Part shown: in pieces, positions 34,587 through 43,358 of the stretch
Position numbering within the stretch: position 1 is the stretch's first letter
Layout: each line of letters opens with the position of its first letter
Source: an uncultured Acetatifactor sp.
Lineage (GTDB): Bacteria; Bacillota; Clostridia; Lachnospirales; Lachnospiraceae
Reading direction: 5' to 3'
Assembly: GCA_947589505.1 (NCBI GenBank)
Contig: CANQCF010000003.1
Coordinates: forward strand, 1 to 57,792
DNA: 57,792 nt
The notes under the pieces: model-generated
Database searches by the model: none
Seen by the model: only the letters and a program-made list of their open reading frames with translations
What the model was told of the DNA's origin: nothing
Program-made: the position numbers and the translations under genes

Positions 34587-35669
34587 TTAGGACTGATACA
34601 TTTCAGAGTAATATTTCTGGTAATCGCCGCTGGTCACGTTCTTCATCCAATCCTCATGTTCACAGTACCAGGCGATGGTTTTTTTGATCCCTTCCTTAAA
34701 CATGGTCTCAGGCTCCCACCCGATCTCCGCCTTGATCTTGTCGGGAGCGATGGCGTACCTGCGGTCGTGTCCCTTGCGGTCCTGCACATAGGTGATCAGA
34801 TCCCGGTTGATATGAGCCTTCCTGGGATCGCTGTCGGGAAGCATCTCCTGGAGGGTCTCCAGAATGATCTCTATGATCTCAATATTTCTCTTTTCGTTGT
34901 GTCCGCCGATATTATAGGTTTCGAAGAGCCTGCCCTTCTCCTGCACCATGTCGATGGCCTTGGCGTGATCCTCCACATACAGCCAGTCGCGGACGTTCCT
35001 TCCGTCGCCGTAGACGGGAAGACTCTTTCCCTGAAGGGCGTTGTTGATCATCAGGGGGATCAATTTCTCCGGGAACTGGTAAGGACCGTAGTTGTTGGAG
35101 CAGTTTGTGATGTTCGCCGGGAAGTGATAGGTGTCCATATAGGACCTCACCAGCATATCCGAACTGGCCTTGCTGGCGGAATAAGGGCTGTGGGGAGAGT
35201 AGGGCGTCGTCTCATAGAAAAAGGCGCTGTCGTCGTCCGGGAGGGAACCGTACACCTCATCCGTGGAGACATGCAGAAACTTCTTGTCCTCCTTAAATGT
35301 GCCGTCTTCCTTTTCCCAGGCTGTCTTTGCGCAGTTCAGCATCACCGCGGTGCCCATCACATTGGTCTGCACAAAAACCTCGGGATTGCGGATGCTCCTG
35401 TCCACATGGCTCTCCGCCGCAAAGTGCACCACCCGGTCGATATCGTTCTCCGCGAAGATCTTTGAGATGGCTTCCTTATCGCAGATGTCCGCCCGGATGA
35501 AAGTATAATTAGGAAGATTCTCCACATCCTTCAGGTTTTCCAGGTTGCCTGCGTAAGTAAGGACATCTACGTTTATAATGCGGATGCTGTCCCCGTATTT
35601 CCGAAACATGTAGTGGATATAATTGGAGCCGATAAATCCGGCGCCCCCCGTCACCAAGTATGTTCTCAT
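34587..35669 (-). CDS. rfbB: dTDP-glucose 4,6-dehydratase
   Basis: Second enzyme of dTDP-rhamnose synthesis, forming dTDP-4-keto-6-deoxyglucose. An extended short-chain dehydrogenase of 360 residues. NAD loop VTGGAGFIGSNYIHYM, catalytic STDEVYGSL and YSASKASSD (Tyr-x3-Lys), and FPEKLIPLMINNALQG are visible. Its product is a branch point in this locus: RmlC leads to rhamnose, while WecE (44.8-45.9 kb) would aminate the same intermediate. It is the second gene after the large GH25 gene. Confidence 0.97.
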   Translation of the reverse strand: MRTYLVTGGAGFIGSNYIHYMFRKYGDSIRIINVDVLTYAGNLENLKDVENLPNYTFIRADICDKEAISKIFAENDIDRVVHFAAESHVDRSIRNPEVFVQTNVMGTAVMLNCAKTAWEKEDGTFKEDKKFLHVSTDEVYGSLPDDDSAFFYETTPYSPHSPYSASKASSDMLVRSYMDTYHFPANITNCSNNYGPYQFPEKLIPLMINNALQGKSLPVYGDGRNVRDWLYVEDHAKAIDMVQEKGRLFETYNIGGHNEKRNIEIIEIILETLQEMLPDSDPRKAHINRDLITYVQDRKGHDRRYAIAPDKIKAEIGWEPETMFKEGIKKTIAWYCEHEDWMKNVTSGDYQKYYSEMYQS

Positions 35670-35709
35670 AATTTCCCTCGCTTATCTGTTTTATTTATTT
35701 TCTTATGAT

Positions 35710-35752
35710 AGCTCCCGGCCGATACGCTGATCCAGCGTTCTGACCGGGAGCT
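35710..35752. repeat. Strong hairpin between the large GH25 gene and rmlB
   Basis: Arms AGCTCCCGG (35710-35718) and CCGGGAGCT (35744-35752) enclose a second hairpin ACGCTG/CAGCGT. No T run follows on either strand, so it is probably an mRNA processing or stability element, not a terminator. Confidence 0.55.
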
Positions 35753-35810
35753 GTCCAAGCCGTTCTGCGGCCAGGTGTCCCGCCCCGCGAAATTCCGGCA
35801 GTACAGATTT

Positions 35811-38800
35811 TTAATATCCCATATAACTCAGATTCATGTCCACGTCCCCGCTGATCCCGTTGATCGAGCCGGTGGATTTGTACTGCCACATATCATATCT
35901 TCCGGTGTAGGTCGGGGTCGAAGCATACTGGGCAAGCCAGATGCGGTACGCGCCCAGCTCGCTGGCGTTGATCTTTTCGGTAAACCAGTTCTTGTTGGCG
36001 TAAACCCCCGCGGTGTATCCCGCGTTCTGGATGGTCTGGCAGAAGGCCTTGCACACCTGGGTTCTGGTCTCCTTGCTGATCTTATCCCCGCGGCCGCCGC
36101 TGGCCTCCACATCCAGGAAGATAGGATAACTCAGCTTGTAGTTCTTTACCTTTTCCAGGACATAGGACGCCTCATACACGGCCTCCACCTCGTCCACTGC
36201 CTGGGTGAAGAAGTAAACGCCGACCTTCAGTCCTGCATCCGTGGCCCCCTTGATGTTTGCCGTAAACTTTGGATCTTCCACCAGCATACCCTGGGAGGAT
36301 CCCCGGTACCCGCAGCGGATAATGACGAAAGTCACACCGGAATTCTTAACTGCCTTCCAGTCAATGGTTCCGTTCCACTTGGACACGTCAATGCCAAGCA
36401 CACCGTTTCCGCTCATCAAAACGCCGTCCGGTCCAAAGTTGTATTTTGCCCCCTGAATCACCTGCTCACCGGTCACATACTGGCCTTCCGCGGTATAATA
36501 ATATACTTTTCCGTCAAGGGTCTGCCAGCCGGTATATTTCACGCCGCTCTGAACAAAAAATTTGACGTCGGAATAATAATCTGCGTACACTGCTTCCCTA
36601 TACGCATTGTTCTCCATGACGTAAAGCGTACGTCCGCCATTGTCGAGAAGCTTCGTCGTCCTGTCATTCTTCGGATGGGGCTTAATGGTAACGGCACACT
36701 TAGCGCTCACCGTCTCCCCGCCCTCCTGGTAACTCACGTTCAAGGTACAACTCTTCTTTTCCGTCAAAACCTGGGGCGTGAGAGTCAGCTTTACGGTAAA
36801 GCTGCCGTTTGCTCCCATGGCAAACTCTTTCTTCGTCACCACAGCCACTGCGGAATCGGAGGTTTGGGCGGTCAGATTCACATTGTTTCCCAGATCCTCT
36901 GCCTTCAGCATGCTGTTGCTTACGGTAACCGTAACCTCGAGAGGCTTGTCCTCCGAATAGGCCAGCAGTTCCGTCTTGTCAAGGGACATCGTCAGCGCGG
37001 GCTTTTCCGTAACTTTCACCGAAATGTCCTTGGATGCTTTGACCTCGGCACCGGTTTCCGGCTGATACGATGCTGTCACAGTTATTTTTGTCTCGCCGAC
37101 ACCCACGGCGGTGATATTGATTACAGCCTCTCCGTTCTGCGTTTCCGAGGCAACCGCCGTTGCCACATTTCCATTAGCTGTGCTGCAGGAAATAGCAATG
37201 TTCTCCGCTTGCGCACCTTCCGTCTGCACAACAGCCTTCACGGAAGCCTTTTCCGCAGTCACGCTTCCATCCCCTGCCTTCATAACCTGCAGGTTCTTCT
37301 GCTCAGCGTCCAAAGAAAGGGTGAGTTTTACTTCCGGCGAAACGCTGGGTTCCGTCGAGGGCGTAGTACTGGGCTCTGTCGTGGGCTCGGTACTGGGCTC
37401 CGTCGTGGGCGTGGTGCTGGGCTCTGTCGTGGGCTCGGTGCTGGGCTCTGTCGTGGGCTCGGTACTGGGCTCTGTCGTGGGCTCGGTGCTGGGCTCCGTC
37501 GTGGGCTCGGTGCTGGACTCCGTCGAAGGGCTCTGGCTGGACTCCGTCGAAGGGCTCTGGCTGGACTCCGTTGAAGGATCAGTACCGGGATCCGGCGAAG
37601 TCGTAGTGTTGGGATCCGGCGTGGACTCGGTGTTGGGATCCGTGGAAGGACTCGGGTTCACCTCATTGGTAACCCTCCTAAACGCCTTGGCGACCTGAAT
37701 CGGCTGTGTCAAAGGATCCGGAATCGCACTCTTAAGCACTTCCACATAAGTATTTCCCGTGGAGGTGCTGGGCACCCAGGCCACAGTATCCGTCAGGGAA
37801 GATTCCTCGCTCGTCTCATTCTTCTTGGTGTCTTCCTCGTTCGCGTTGATTTCGCTCTCTTTCTTACCCTCTCCGGTAACGTCGACTTTCTTATATTCAA
37901 TATTGCTCTTTACCGTTACCGTCTGGGCAGTTGCGGGAAGTACCAGATTGGAATATTTTTCTTCCTCCAGTGTCTTTAAGGCAATCGAATACTTTCCCGC
38001 AGTGATATTTTTTTCATAGATGATTCCGTCCAAGTCGGAATCCGTCCAATCCTCCACCGTTCCATCCGGCTTTGTGACCTCCGCTACAAACCGCACATTT
38101 CCGATCAGCTTCGACGATTCGCGGTTACAGAACTTAATCTTCAGGTCATTCTTGACCGAGGTCAGTGTCATGACAACTGCCACAGTAGTAGTCAGATCGC
38201 TTTCATCGTAATCGGAATCCAAATCATCCGCATTTATATCAGCGTTATTCGCGTCGGCAATCTTCTGCATTTCCGCGTTTGCAACCGCCGCAATTCCCTT
38301 GCCGCCGATCAGCTCAATGCCCTGTATCTGATTTCCGACAGAAAGGAAATCGGGTTCTTTATTCCCCTGTGATCCGGAGCGGAACAGAAAGATGCCGACA
38401 ACTACTGCCAACAGCACTACTGCCACGCCGCTGAACGCTATGGCACCGTCAATTACACTTGCTCTCTTCCGTCTGTTTCTCTCTTTCTCCCGTTCCTTTC
38501 TGCGCTCCAGCTCCCTGTATATTTCTTCCTCTTCCGTGTTCTCCGTTTCGTCTTCTATATACTGGATATCCGAGGAATTCCTACCTTCATACTCCTCCTC
38601 ATAGCCTGTTCCATCCAAGGCTTCCACATCATCGCCGTATCCGATTTCCTCCTCGTACTCTCCGTCCTCGTCATACCCGGTCTCTTCCGCGTATTCCCCA
38701 GCGCTTTCCTCCGGCTCTTCCAGATACTCTATACCGTCGTCAGAGTCCTTGTCCTCCAAATATTCTCCACTCTCATATTCTGATTCTTCCTCGTACTCTC

Positions 38801-39413
38801 CGTCCTCGTCATACCCGGTTTCTTCCGCGTATTCCCCAACGATTTCCTCCGGCTCTTCCAAATACTCTATACCGTCGTCAGAGTCCTTGTCCTCCAAATA
38901 TTCTCCACTCTCATATTCTTCCTCGTACTCTCCGTCCTCGTCATACCCGGTCTCTTCCGCGTATTCCCCAGCGCTTTCCTCCGGCTCTTCCAGATACTCT
39001 ATGCCGTCGTCAGAGTCCTTGTCCTCCAAATATTCTCCACTCCCATATTCTGATTCTTCTTCGTACTCTCCGTCCTCGTCATACCCGGTTTCTTCCGCGT
39101 ATTCCTCAGCGCTTTCCTCCGGCTCTTCCGGATACTCTATACCATCATTGGATTCCACATTCTCCTGATATTCCCCGTCGTCATATCCCGATTCTTCCGG
39201 ATACTCCTCGCTGCCAGCCTCCTCCGATTCCCCGGCGGATTCCACAGAATACTCTGCAGGCGCCTGCTCCGGTTCCTCATCCACGCTGTCTTCATAATCC
39301 CCGTCTCCCATCTCTTCGTAGGAGAAATCTTCATCTTCCCAATCATATCCTCCACGGCGATTTTCTTCCCAGTATGCCGACGGCTTTTTGGTGTGTCCGA
39401 AAATCCTTTTCAT
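35811..39413 (-). CDS. Giant GH25 wall protein with acidic cytoplasmic repeats
   Basis: A 1200-residue protein. Order: acidic cytoplasmic region (1-300) with four copies of a 44-46-residue repeat ([17 protein letters not shown]...[11 protein letters not shown]); basic stretch and one transmembrane helix (about 321-344); Cna-B-like module ([19 protein letters not shown]); a Thr/Ser/Pro/Glu linker (repeated TEPSTEPT); Ig-like segments; wall-binding-type repeats ([21 protein letters not shown]); and a C-terminal GH25 muramidase ([25 protein letters not shown]). The ATG at 39413 is chosen because AAAGGA lies 8 nt upstream; an ATG at 39494 lacks a site. It is the first gene of the rml/wzm/wzt operon. 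The cytoplasmic acidic part could bind a basic partner. Confidence 0.85.
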   Translation of the reverse strand: MKRIFGHTKKPSAYWEENRRGGYDWEDEDFSYEEMGDGDYEDSVDEEPEQAPAEYSVESAGESEEAGSEEYPEESGYDDGEYQENVESNDGIEYPEEPEESAEEYAEETGYDEDGEYEEESEYGSGEYLEDKDSDDGIEYLEEPEESAGEYAEETGYDEDGEYEEEYESGEYLEDKDSDDGIEYLEEPEEIVGEYAEETGYDEDGEYEEESEYESGEYLEDKDSDDGIEYLEEPEESAGEYAEETGYDEDGEYEEEIGYGDDVEALDGTGYEEEYEGRNSSDIQYIEDETENTEEEEIYRELERRKEREKERNRRKRASVIDGAIAFSGVAVVLLAVVVGIFLFRSGSQGNKEPDFLSVGNQIQGIELIGGKGIAAVANAEMQKIADANNADINADDLDSDYDESDLTTTVAVVMTLTSVKNDLKIKFCNRESSKLIGNVRFVAEVTKPDGTVEDWTDSDLDGIIYEKNITAGKYSIALKTLEEEKYSNLVLPATAQTVTVKSNIEYKKVDVTGEGKKESEINANEEDTKKNETSEESSLTDTVAWVPSTSTGNTYVEVLKSAIPDPLTQPIQVAKAFRRVTNEVNPSPSTDPNTESTPDPNTTTSPDPGTDPSTESSQSPSTESSQSPSTESSTEPTTEPSTEPTTEPSTEPTTEPSTEPTTEPSTTPTTEPSTEPTTEPSTTPSTEPSVSPEVKLTLSLDAEQKNLQVMKAGDGSVTAEKASVKAVVQTEGAQAENIAISCSTANGNVATAVASETQNGEAVINITAVGVGETKITVTASYQPETGAEVKASKDISVKVTEKPALTMSLDKTELLAYSEDKPLEVTVTVSNSMLKAEDLGNNVNLTAQTSDSAVAVVTKKEFAMGANGSFTVKLTLTPQVLTEKKSCTLNVSYQEGGETVSAKCAVTIKPHPKNDRTTKLLDNGGRTLYVMENNAYREAVYADYYSDVKFFVQSGVKYTGWQTLDGKVYYYTAEGQYVTGEQVIQGAKYNFGPDGVLMSGNGVLGIDVSKWNGTIDWKAVKNSGVTFVIIRCGYRGSSQGMLVEDPKFTANIKGATDAGLKVGVYFFTQAVDEVEAVYEASYVLEKVKNYKLSYPIFLDVEASGGRGDKISKETRTQVCKAFCQTIQNAGYTAGVYANKNWFTEKINASELGAYRIWLAQYASTPTYTGRYDMWQYKSTGSINGISGDVDMNLSYMGY
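37348..37646 (-). repeat. Coding repeats for a Thr/Ser/Pro/Glu linker
   Basis: Short units encoding TEPST(E/T)PT and related SQSPSTES peptides are repeated more than ten times. They form a flexible extracellular spacer in the large GH25 protein and keep the frame. Confidence 0.8.
38691..39130 (-). repeat. 132/138-bp coding repeats for the acidic cytoplasmic region
   Basis: Copies are anchored by GTATTCC(C/T)CA words starting at 38691, 38829, 38961 and 39099: periods 138, 132 and 138 bp, all multiples of three. The short copy loses two residues. Unit identity is high, so copy number may vary between strains. Confidence 0.85.
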
Positions 39414-39506
39414 AAAATCTGTCCTTTCATATACGCGTATAGGCCATGGACATAAAATCCATTTCTTTTTAAAGTTAGACATTTTATTGTTCATTTTATC
39501 ATGCTC

Positions 39507-39535
39507 ATTATAACATCACCTTTTCAACACTTCAA
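39507..39535 (-). promoter_or_regulatory. Promoter of the GH25/rml/wzm/wzt operon
   Basis: Minus-strand TTGAAG (39530-39535) and TATAAT (39507-39512), spaced 17 bp. Transcription would start near 39500, with a leader of about 87 nt to the chosen ATG. Confidence 0.65.
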
Positions 39536-39544
39536 GAGATAACC

Positions 39545-39590
39545 CCATTTCTTCAGAATTTCTTAAATTTTACCCAAAATTTTCTTCAGA
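39545..39590. promoter_or_regulatory. Phased CTT/AAG operator array, GH25 side
   Basis: CTT cores at 39551, 39562 and 39584 (11 and 22 bp apart) lie just upstream of the -35 at 39530. The minus-strand core TTTAAGAAATTCTGAAGA matches TTTAAGAATTTATGAAGA in the array at 12773-12815 at 16 of 18 positions. Confidence 0.6.
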
Positions 39591-39612
39591 CCGCCTGCAG
39601 ATACGCTGTCTC

Positions 39613-39645
39613 ACATTTCTTTAGATTTTCTTAATTTTTTCTAAT
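39613..39645. promoter_or_regulatory. Phased CTT/AAG operator array, SGNH side
   Basis: CTT cores at 39619 and 39630 and a CTA at 39641, all 11 bp apart, in ATTTCTTTAGATTTTCTTAA. This closely copies the start of the neighbouring array (ATTTCTTCAGAATTTCTTAA). It ends just before the expected -35 position of the plus-strand promoter. Confidence 0.6.
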
Positions 39646-39664
39646 ATTATAGACTTTCTCTTCA

Positions 39665-39670
39665 TATAAT
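39665..39670 (+). promoter_or_regulatory. Likely -10 element of the plus-strand SGNH gene
   Basis: A perfect TATAAT. The position 17 bp upstream has no -35-like hexamer but is occupied by the phased array, as at activator-dependent promoters. Leader to the ATG is about 50 nt. Confidence 0.5.
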
Positions 39671-39728
39671 TGTAAGATAAACGTAGTCTTGAGCTTAATT
39701 ACTTACAAAAACCTGCTAAAAGGAGCCT

Positions 39729-40751
39729 ATGATGAAAAAAGACAAATCCCCTGCCGAAGGAGCAAGGTCGAAAACCTGGCGGGACTATCTTCTGAATCCC
39801 CACACATTCTTTTTCCTTCTGTTTGTGGTCATTATTTTAATTATTGTATTTCGGATCTCCAAATGGGGAAACCGAATCAGTTCATACGAGTTTTTTCAGG
39901 AAAATCCTTTGATCCAGGAAGGTGCGGAGGCCTATGACGTCATGGCGCCAAAGACGGACGAAAACGGGAACATAATCGCAAACAAAAGCCCTCACACCAT
40001 TCTCTTCTTCGGGAACTCCGTGTTTGCAGATGACCGAGGCTCAAAAGACAACGTGGTCAATATGATCGCCGAGCGGACCGGTTCCACCGTCTACAACTGC
40101 TCCGTCGGCGGCAGTTACCTGGCGTCAGGAAATTTCGACATGAAAAAAGACCGATCCGGGCTGGACGTCTACAACTTTTATTTTTTAATCCTTTACCTGA
40201 ACTGGTGGGAGCGGCTTGATTACTTTGACTGGCTGGAATCCAATCCCGAAGCCAATCTTCTCCCCGAAACCCAGGAAGTCCGCCATACTTTGGAAACCAT
40301 TGACATGGATACCGTGGACACCATCGCCATCCTGTACGACGGAAGCGATTACCTTGCCGGACATCCCCTGGTCAATCCCGACGATTCCTCAGACGTCACC
40401 ACCTTCACCGGGAACCTGGAGGCCGGCATCGATGTACTCCAGAGGGAATACCCTCATATCCGCATAATTGTCATGTCCCCCACTTATGCCTTCGGGCTGG
40501 ACGAAAATGGCGATTATGTCAGCAGCGATACCATATTCTACAATGAGGAAGAGCGGCCTTTGAGCGCTTACATGCTCCAGGAATGTTTGTCTTCCGTCAA
40601 CCATAATGTCACGTTCATAGACAATATTTACGGCACCTTCAACGAGGATGAAGCCTCTGAATACCTGACCGATCATCTGCACTTAAACCAGAAAGGCCGG
40701 GAAAAAGTCGCAGAGCGGTTCATCCAGGCCCTGAATTACTATGACGAATAA
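39729..40751 (+). CDS. Membrane-anchored SGNH-hydrolase-like protein
   Basis: A 340-residue protein with one N-terminal transmembrane helix (about 25-46) and an extracytoplasmic domain. TILFFGNSVFADD holds the probable nucleophile serine, YNCSVGGSYLASG the oxyanion Gly block, and YLTDHLHLNQKG the Asp/His pair, as in SGNH-fold esterases and acyltransferases. GNS replaces the usual GDS. AGGAG precedes the ATG. It is the only plus-strand gene in the glycan locus and diverges from the GH25 operon, sharing phased operator arrays with it. It may add or remove acyl groups on the polymer. Confidence 0.7.
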   Translation: MMKKDKSPAEGARSKTWRDYLLNPHTFFFLLFVVIILIIVFRISKWGNRISSYEFFQENPLIQEGAEAYDVMAPKTDENGNIIANKSPHTILFFGNSVFADDRGSKDNVVNMIAERTGSTVYNCSVGGSYLASGNFDMKKDRSGLDVYNFYFLILYLNWWERLDYFDWLESNPEANLLPETQEVRHTLETIDMDTVDTIAILYDGSDYLAGHPLVNPDDSSDVTTFTGNLEAGIDVLQREYPHIRIIVMSPTYAFGLDENGDYVSSDTIFYNEEERPLSAYMLQECLSSVNHNVTFIDNIYGTFNEDEASEYLTDHLHLNQKGREKVAERFIQALNYYDE

Positions 40752-40757
40752 CGATTA

Positions 40758-40796
40758 AGACCCTGCGGCGGCCGGCATCCCCGGTCTGCAGGGTCT
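40758..40796. terminator. Shared terminator of convergent genes
   Basis: A 9-bp perfect stem (AGACCCTGC/GCAGGGTCT) sits 7 bp after the SGNH stop and just before the end of the convergent metalloprotease gene. Flanking T runs are weak on both sides (TCTCAGTTT on the plus strand). Confidence 0.6.
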
Positions 40797-40798
40797 TC

Positions 40799-41428
40799 TC
40801 AGTTTCTGTTTCCAAGCATCCGCTCCATAAGCGCCGGACCGTTTTCCTTGAGCCACCTGCGTCTCTCCCGGTAATCCGGCATTTCTCCCTCCACCAGTTC
40901 CCAAAATCGTCTGGAATGATTCATCTCCAGCCTGTGGCAGAGCTCATGGACCACGACGTAATCTGCAACCTCCGGCGGCGCCAGCATCAAAAGACAATTG
41001 AAGTTCAAATTTCCCTTTGCGGAACAGCTCCCCCAGCAGGTTTTCTGGTTGCGGATCGTAATCCTGCCGTAGGACACACCGAGCCGCTCAGCGTACCACT
41101 GAACCCTTGCCGGCAGAACCTCCAATGCCCTGTCGGCAAGCCGCTGAAGTTCCTCCGCGGCGAGATACCCCGACCGGGCGCACTCTTCCTCTATGCGGGC
41201 AAGTCTCTCCATCTGCTTGAAAATCCAACCTTTTTTCTCCTCCAGTACTTGCCTGATCTCTCTGTCAGGAACCCCGTACGGCGCTTTCACAGACACACAA
41301 TTTTCCCTCTGAACAGATATAGAGATGGACTTACGCCTGCTTTTGACCACCGAAATATTCCATTCCTCCGGAAGCATCTTTTTATCTCCCTCGCTGTCTT
41401 TTTCTGCCTGCTGCCTATTCTCCGGCAT
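40799..41428 (-). CDS. YgjP/SprT-type zinc metalloprotease
   Basis: A 209-residue cytoplasmic protein. Family signatures are ISVQRENCVSVKAPYGVPDREI near the N-terminus, KTCWGSCSAKGNLNFNCLL in the middle, and the zinc site VVHELCHRLEMNHSRRFW, where HExxH is spelled HELCH and a third His follows. Members of this family (DUF45) are encoded near many loci; substrates are poorly known. It has no obvious tie to glycan synthesis and is 70 bp downstream of the membrane-protein genes. Confidence 0.85.
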   Translation of the reverse strand: MPENRQQAEKDSEGDKKMLPEEWNISVVKSRRKSISISVQRENCVSVKAPYGVPDREIRQVLEEKKGWIFKQMERLARIEEECARSGYLAAEELQRLADRALEVLPARVQWYAERLGVSYGRITIRNQKTCWGSCSAKGNLNFNCLLMLAPPEVADYVVVHELCHRLEMNHSRRFWELVEGEMPDYRERRRWLKENGPALMERMLGNRN

Positions 41429-41498
41429 CGCAGTTGATTTTTATCTTAACTCCTGAAACTTTCCGCTCCCCGCGCCCGGCTCCTGAATACACGTTTTT

Positions 41499-42266
41499 TC
41501 ACTTTCCCTCCGCGGAGAAAAACACATTGAAATTCATGGTGGTATCCATATAGATCACATATTCCCCCACCTTGCCGAAGAACCGGTAGTCATAGTCCTC
41601 CATCCTGCCGTTCAGGACCTTGTCCTCTGAAAGGATCACATAATGACATTCCATCTCCTTCGCCAGTTCCGCCACCCTCTCCACGTCAACCTCGCTCTTT
41701 AACAGTTCCAGGTAAAGGTCATTCGTCCAGGGATACAAAATCGCGTCTCTTCCATACGGCATACACACCACCGGGGAATACTGGCGGACATACGTCAAAA
41801 ATTCCACTGGAAAAGCAGCCCGTATCTCTCTCCCCTCCACCCGGATCCGGTCGCAGATCTCCACTACCTCCCAGGGGACATGGTAAATGTTTTCAGCCCG
41901 GGAAAACAGAGGATTCCGATATACCAAGTTTCCGGAAATCATAATCAGAACGGCAGCTGCAGCCGCAAGGCACACCCGTCCCCGGCCCCTGCCCAGCCGA
42001 CACAGGCGTACGGCACAGTATGCCAGGGTAGGGGACATAGGCGCCATCCACAGCATTCTAAAATAGATCTCCTGCCCGAGAAATTTCTCGAACAGCCGGG
42101 CAAACAGCGGGTTAAAAAAAAGCAGAAGCACGATAGACGGCACATACAAAAACAGTATGCGGACCGGTTTGTTCTTTTCTTTGAGAAAGAGAAAAAGCAC
42201 CGCCGCCAAATACAGGATCAGGATCGTGCCGCTCCCCAAATATTTGTAAAAAGTTTCCAATATCAT
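41499..42266 (-). CDS. C-terminal half of a DUF6077-like membrane protein
   Basis: A 255-residue product with three or four membrane helices (about 13-28, 36-52, 68-85, 97-112) and an extracytoplasmic tail containing YGRDAILYPWTNDLY and HYVILSEDKVL. It looks like the second half of a GT-C-like DUF6077 protein. It lies in the same reading frame as the gene just upstream, separated by one TAG stop (42276-42278) and three sense codons. GGAGAG, which overlaps that stop, could serve as its ribosome binding site. So it is either a split gene pair or one gene broken by a nonsense change. Confidence 0.6.
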   Translation of the reverse strand: MILETFYKYLGSGTILILYLAAVLFLFLKEKNKPVRILFLYVPSIVLLLFFNPLFARLFEKFLGQEIYFRMLWMAPMSPTLAYCAVRLCRLGRGRGRVCLAAAAAVLIMISGNLVYRNPLFSRAENIYHVPWEVVEICDRIRVEGREIRAAFPVEFLTYVRQYSPVVCMPYGRDAILYPWTNDLYLELLKSEVDVERVAELAKEMECHYVILSEDKVLNGRMEDYDYRFFGKVGEYVIYMDTTMNFNVFFSAEGK

Positions 42267-42275
42267 TCTTCTCTC

Positions 42276-43358
42276 CTACAACAGTACATAAAGACAGGCA
42301 AAGAGCACCGGCGCCGCCACGCAGAGCGAAGTCCCCACCAGCAATCCCCATCTATGATAGGCCAGCACAGCACAGACCGTGAAAATCCCCAGAAGCAAAC
42401 AGACCAGAAGGCTTCCCAGAGTACTGCAGAGACAGCCCGCGGTCATGGTCAGCCCCAGAAGAACCCAGGACATTTTTTTCACTTTTTCCCCCTGCTCCAG
42501 CTTTTCCAGCATGACAAACATTTGATAAAACAGAAAGGGTATGATCAGATTTGCCAGCACGGACTTTCCCTGGGCTCCCCGCACCAGCAAAAAATTTTCC
42601 GCGGAAAAAAGAGAATACCCGCCAAAGAGAACCAGCAGCGCTGTAAAGCACATAAAAAGCGGCATCTCCCAATCCCTGTCTGTCTTTTTTCCCCCCAGCA
42701 GCTTTCTTCCTATAAGATAATACACGCAATATGTCATGGGAACCAGCAGCAGCGGGAGCGTTACATGGGCTGTCGCCGCCCCGGAAAAGCCGGAAAACCC
42801 GGAGATCACGGAAACCCACATGGGGAGAGGAGCCAGCGCATGTCTGGCATCCAATCCCACAGTTTCTCCCGTATATGGATCCTTAAAATACATGAATTGA
42901 TCTGAAACGCCGTTTGTGGCCACCGCCACATAATAGGCGTCGTCCCCCTCGTCATAGGCCAGATAACACAACAGGAAGAGCTGAACCCCTAACAGCAGAG
43001 CAAATACCGTCCAGAGCGCCACCCCGGCCCGGCTTTTCCGGCCGGACAGCTTCTCCTTATCGGCCGCAGACATCTTCTTCGATTTTCGGCGCCGGATTGC
43101 TGCAGCGATCCCCGCCAGCAGCACAAGCACCCCCACATAGGAAAAAAAGAATCCCTCCATTTCGCTGAAAGTACGCTTCGCTAAAATAGCCGGCACACAG
43201 ATACACTGGAATCCTGCCCATAGCAGGATCTGACCTGAAATCCAGCAGAAGGGCAGTCTGATGTTTTTTTCCTCCAGCGGAATAAAAAGCGTTCCCGTCC
43301 ACAGGGAAACCGCTGTCATCACTATCAACGTCACCAGAATTTTAACTGCACTCATCAT
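42276..43358 (-). CDS. N-terminal half of a DUF6077-like membrane protein
   Basis: A 360-residue product with about eight to ten membrane helices. The region YLAYDEGDDAYYVAVATNG, followed by DPYTGETVG, is the acidic extracytoplasmic loop seen in DUF6077 and other GT-C-like proteins. It ends abruptly at LYVLL with TAG, and the same frame continues after the stop into the next product (41499-42266). Together they would be about 620 residues, a normal length for the family as I recall it. It overlaps the upstream gene by 4 bp. A role in adding sugars from polyprenyl-phosphate donors is inferred. Confidence 0.6.
   Translation of the reverse strand: MMSAVKILVTLIVMTAVSLWTGTLFIPLEEKNIRLPFCWISGQILLWAGFQCICVPAILAKRTFSEMEGFFFSYVGVLVLLAGIAAAIRRRKSKKMSAADKEKLSGRKSRAGVALWTVFALLLGVQLFLLCYLAYDEGDDAYYVAVATNGVSDQFMYFKDPYTGETVGLDARHALAPLPMWVSVISGFSGFSGAATAHVTLPLLLVPMTYCVYYLIGRKLLGGKKTDRDWEMPLFMCFTALLVLFGGYSLFSAENFLLVRGAQGKSVLANLIIPFLFYQMFVMLEKLEQGEKVKKMSWVLLGLTMTAGCLCSTLGSLLVCLLLGIFTVCAVLAYHRWGLLVGTSLCVAAPVLFACLYVLL

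Noticed and set aside
35710-35752. Hairpin considered as a terminator after the large GH25 gene
   Set aside because: The stem is strong but the following sequence is A-rich, not T-rich, and rmlB follows closely; kept only as a structural element.
37348-37646. Short direct repeats resembling a minisatellite or CRISPR
   Set aside because: They encode a continuous Thr/Ser/Pro/Glu linker in the same protein; no spacers.
38691-39130. Regular direct repeats that could suggest a CRISPR array
   Set aside because: Period is 132-138 bp, units have no unique spacers, and the repeats are in frame inside the large GH25 gene and encode an acidic peptide.
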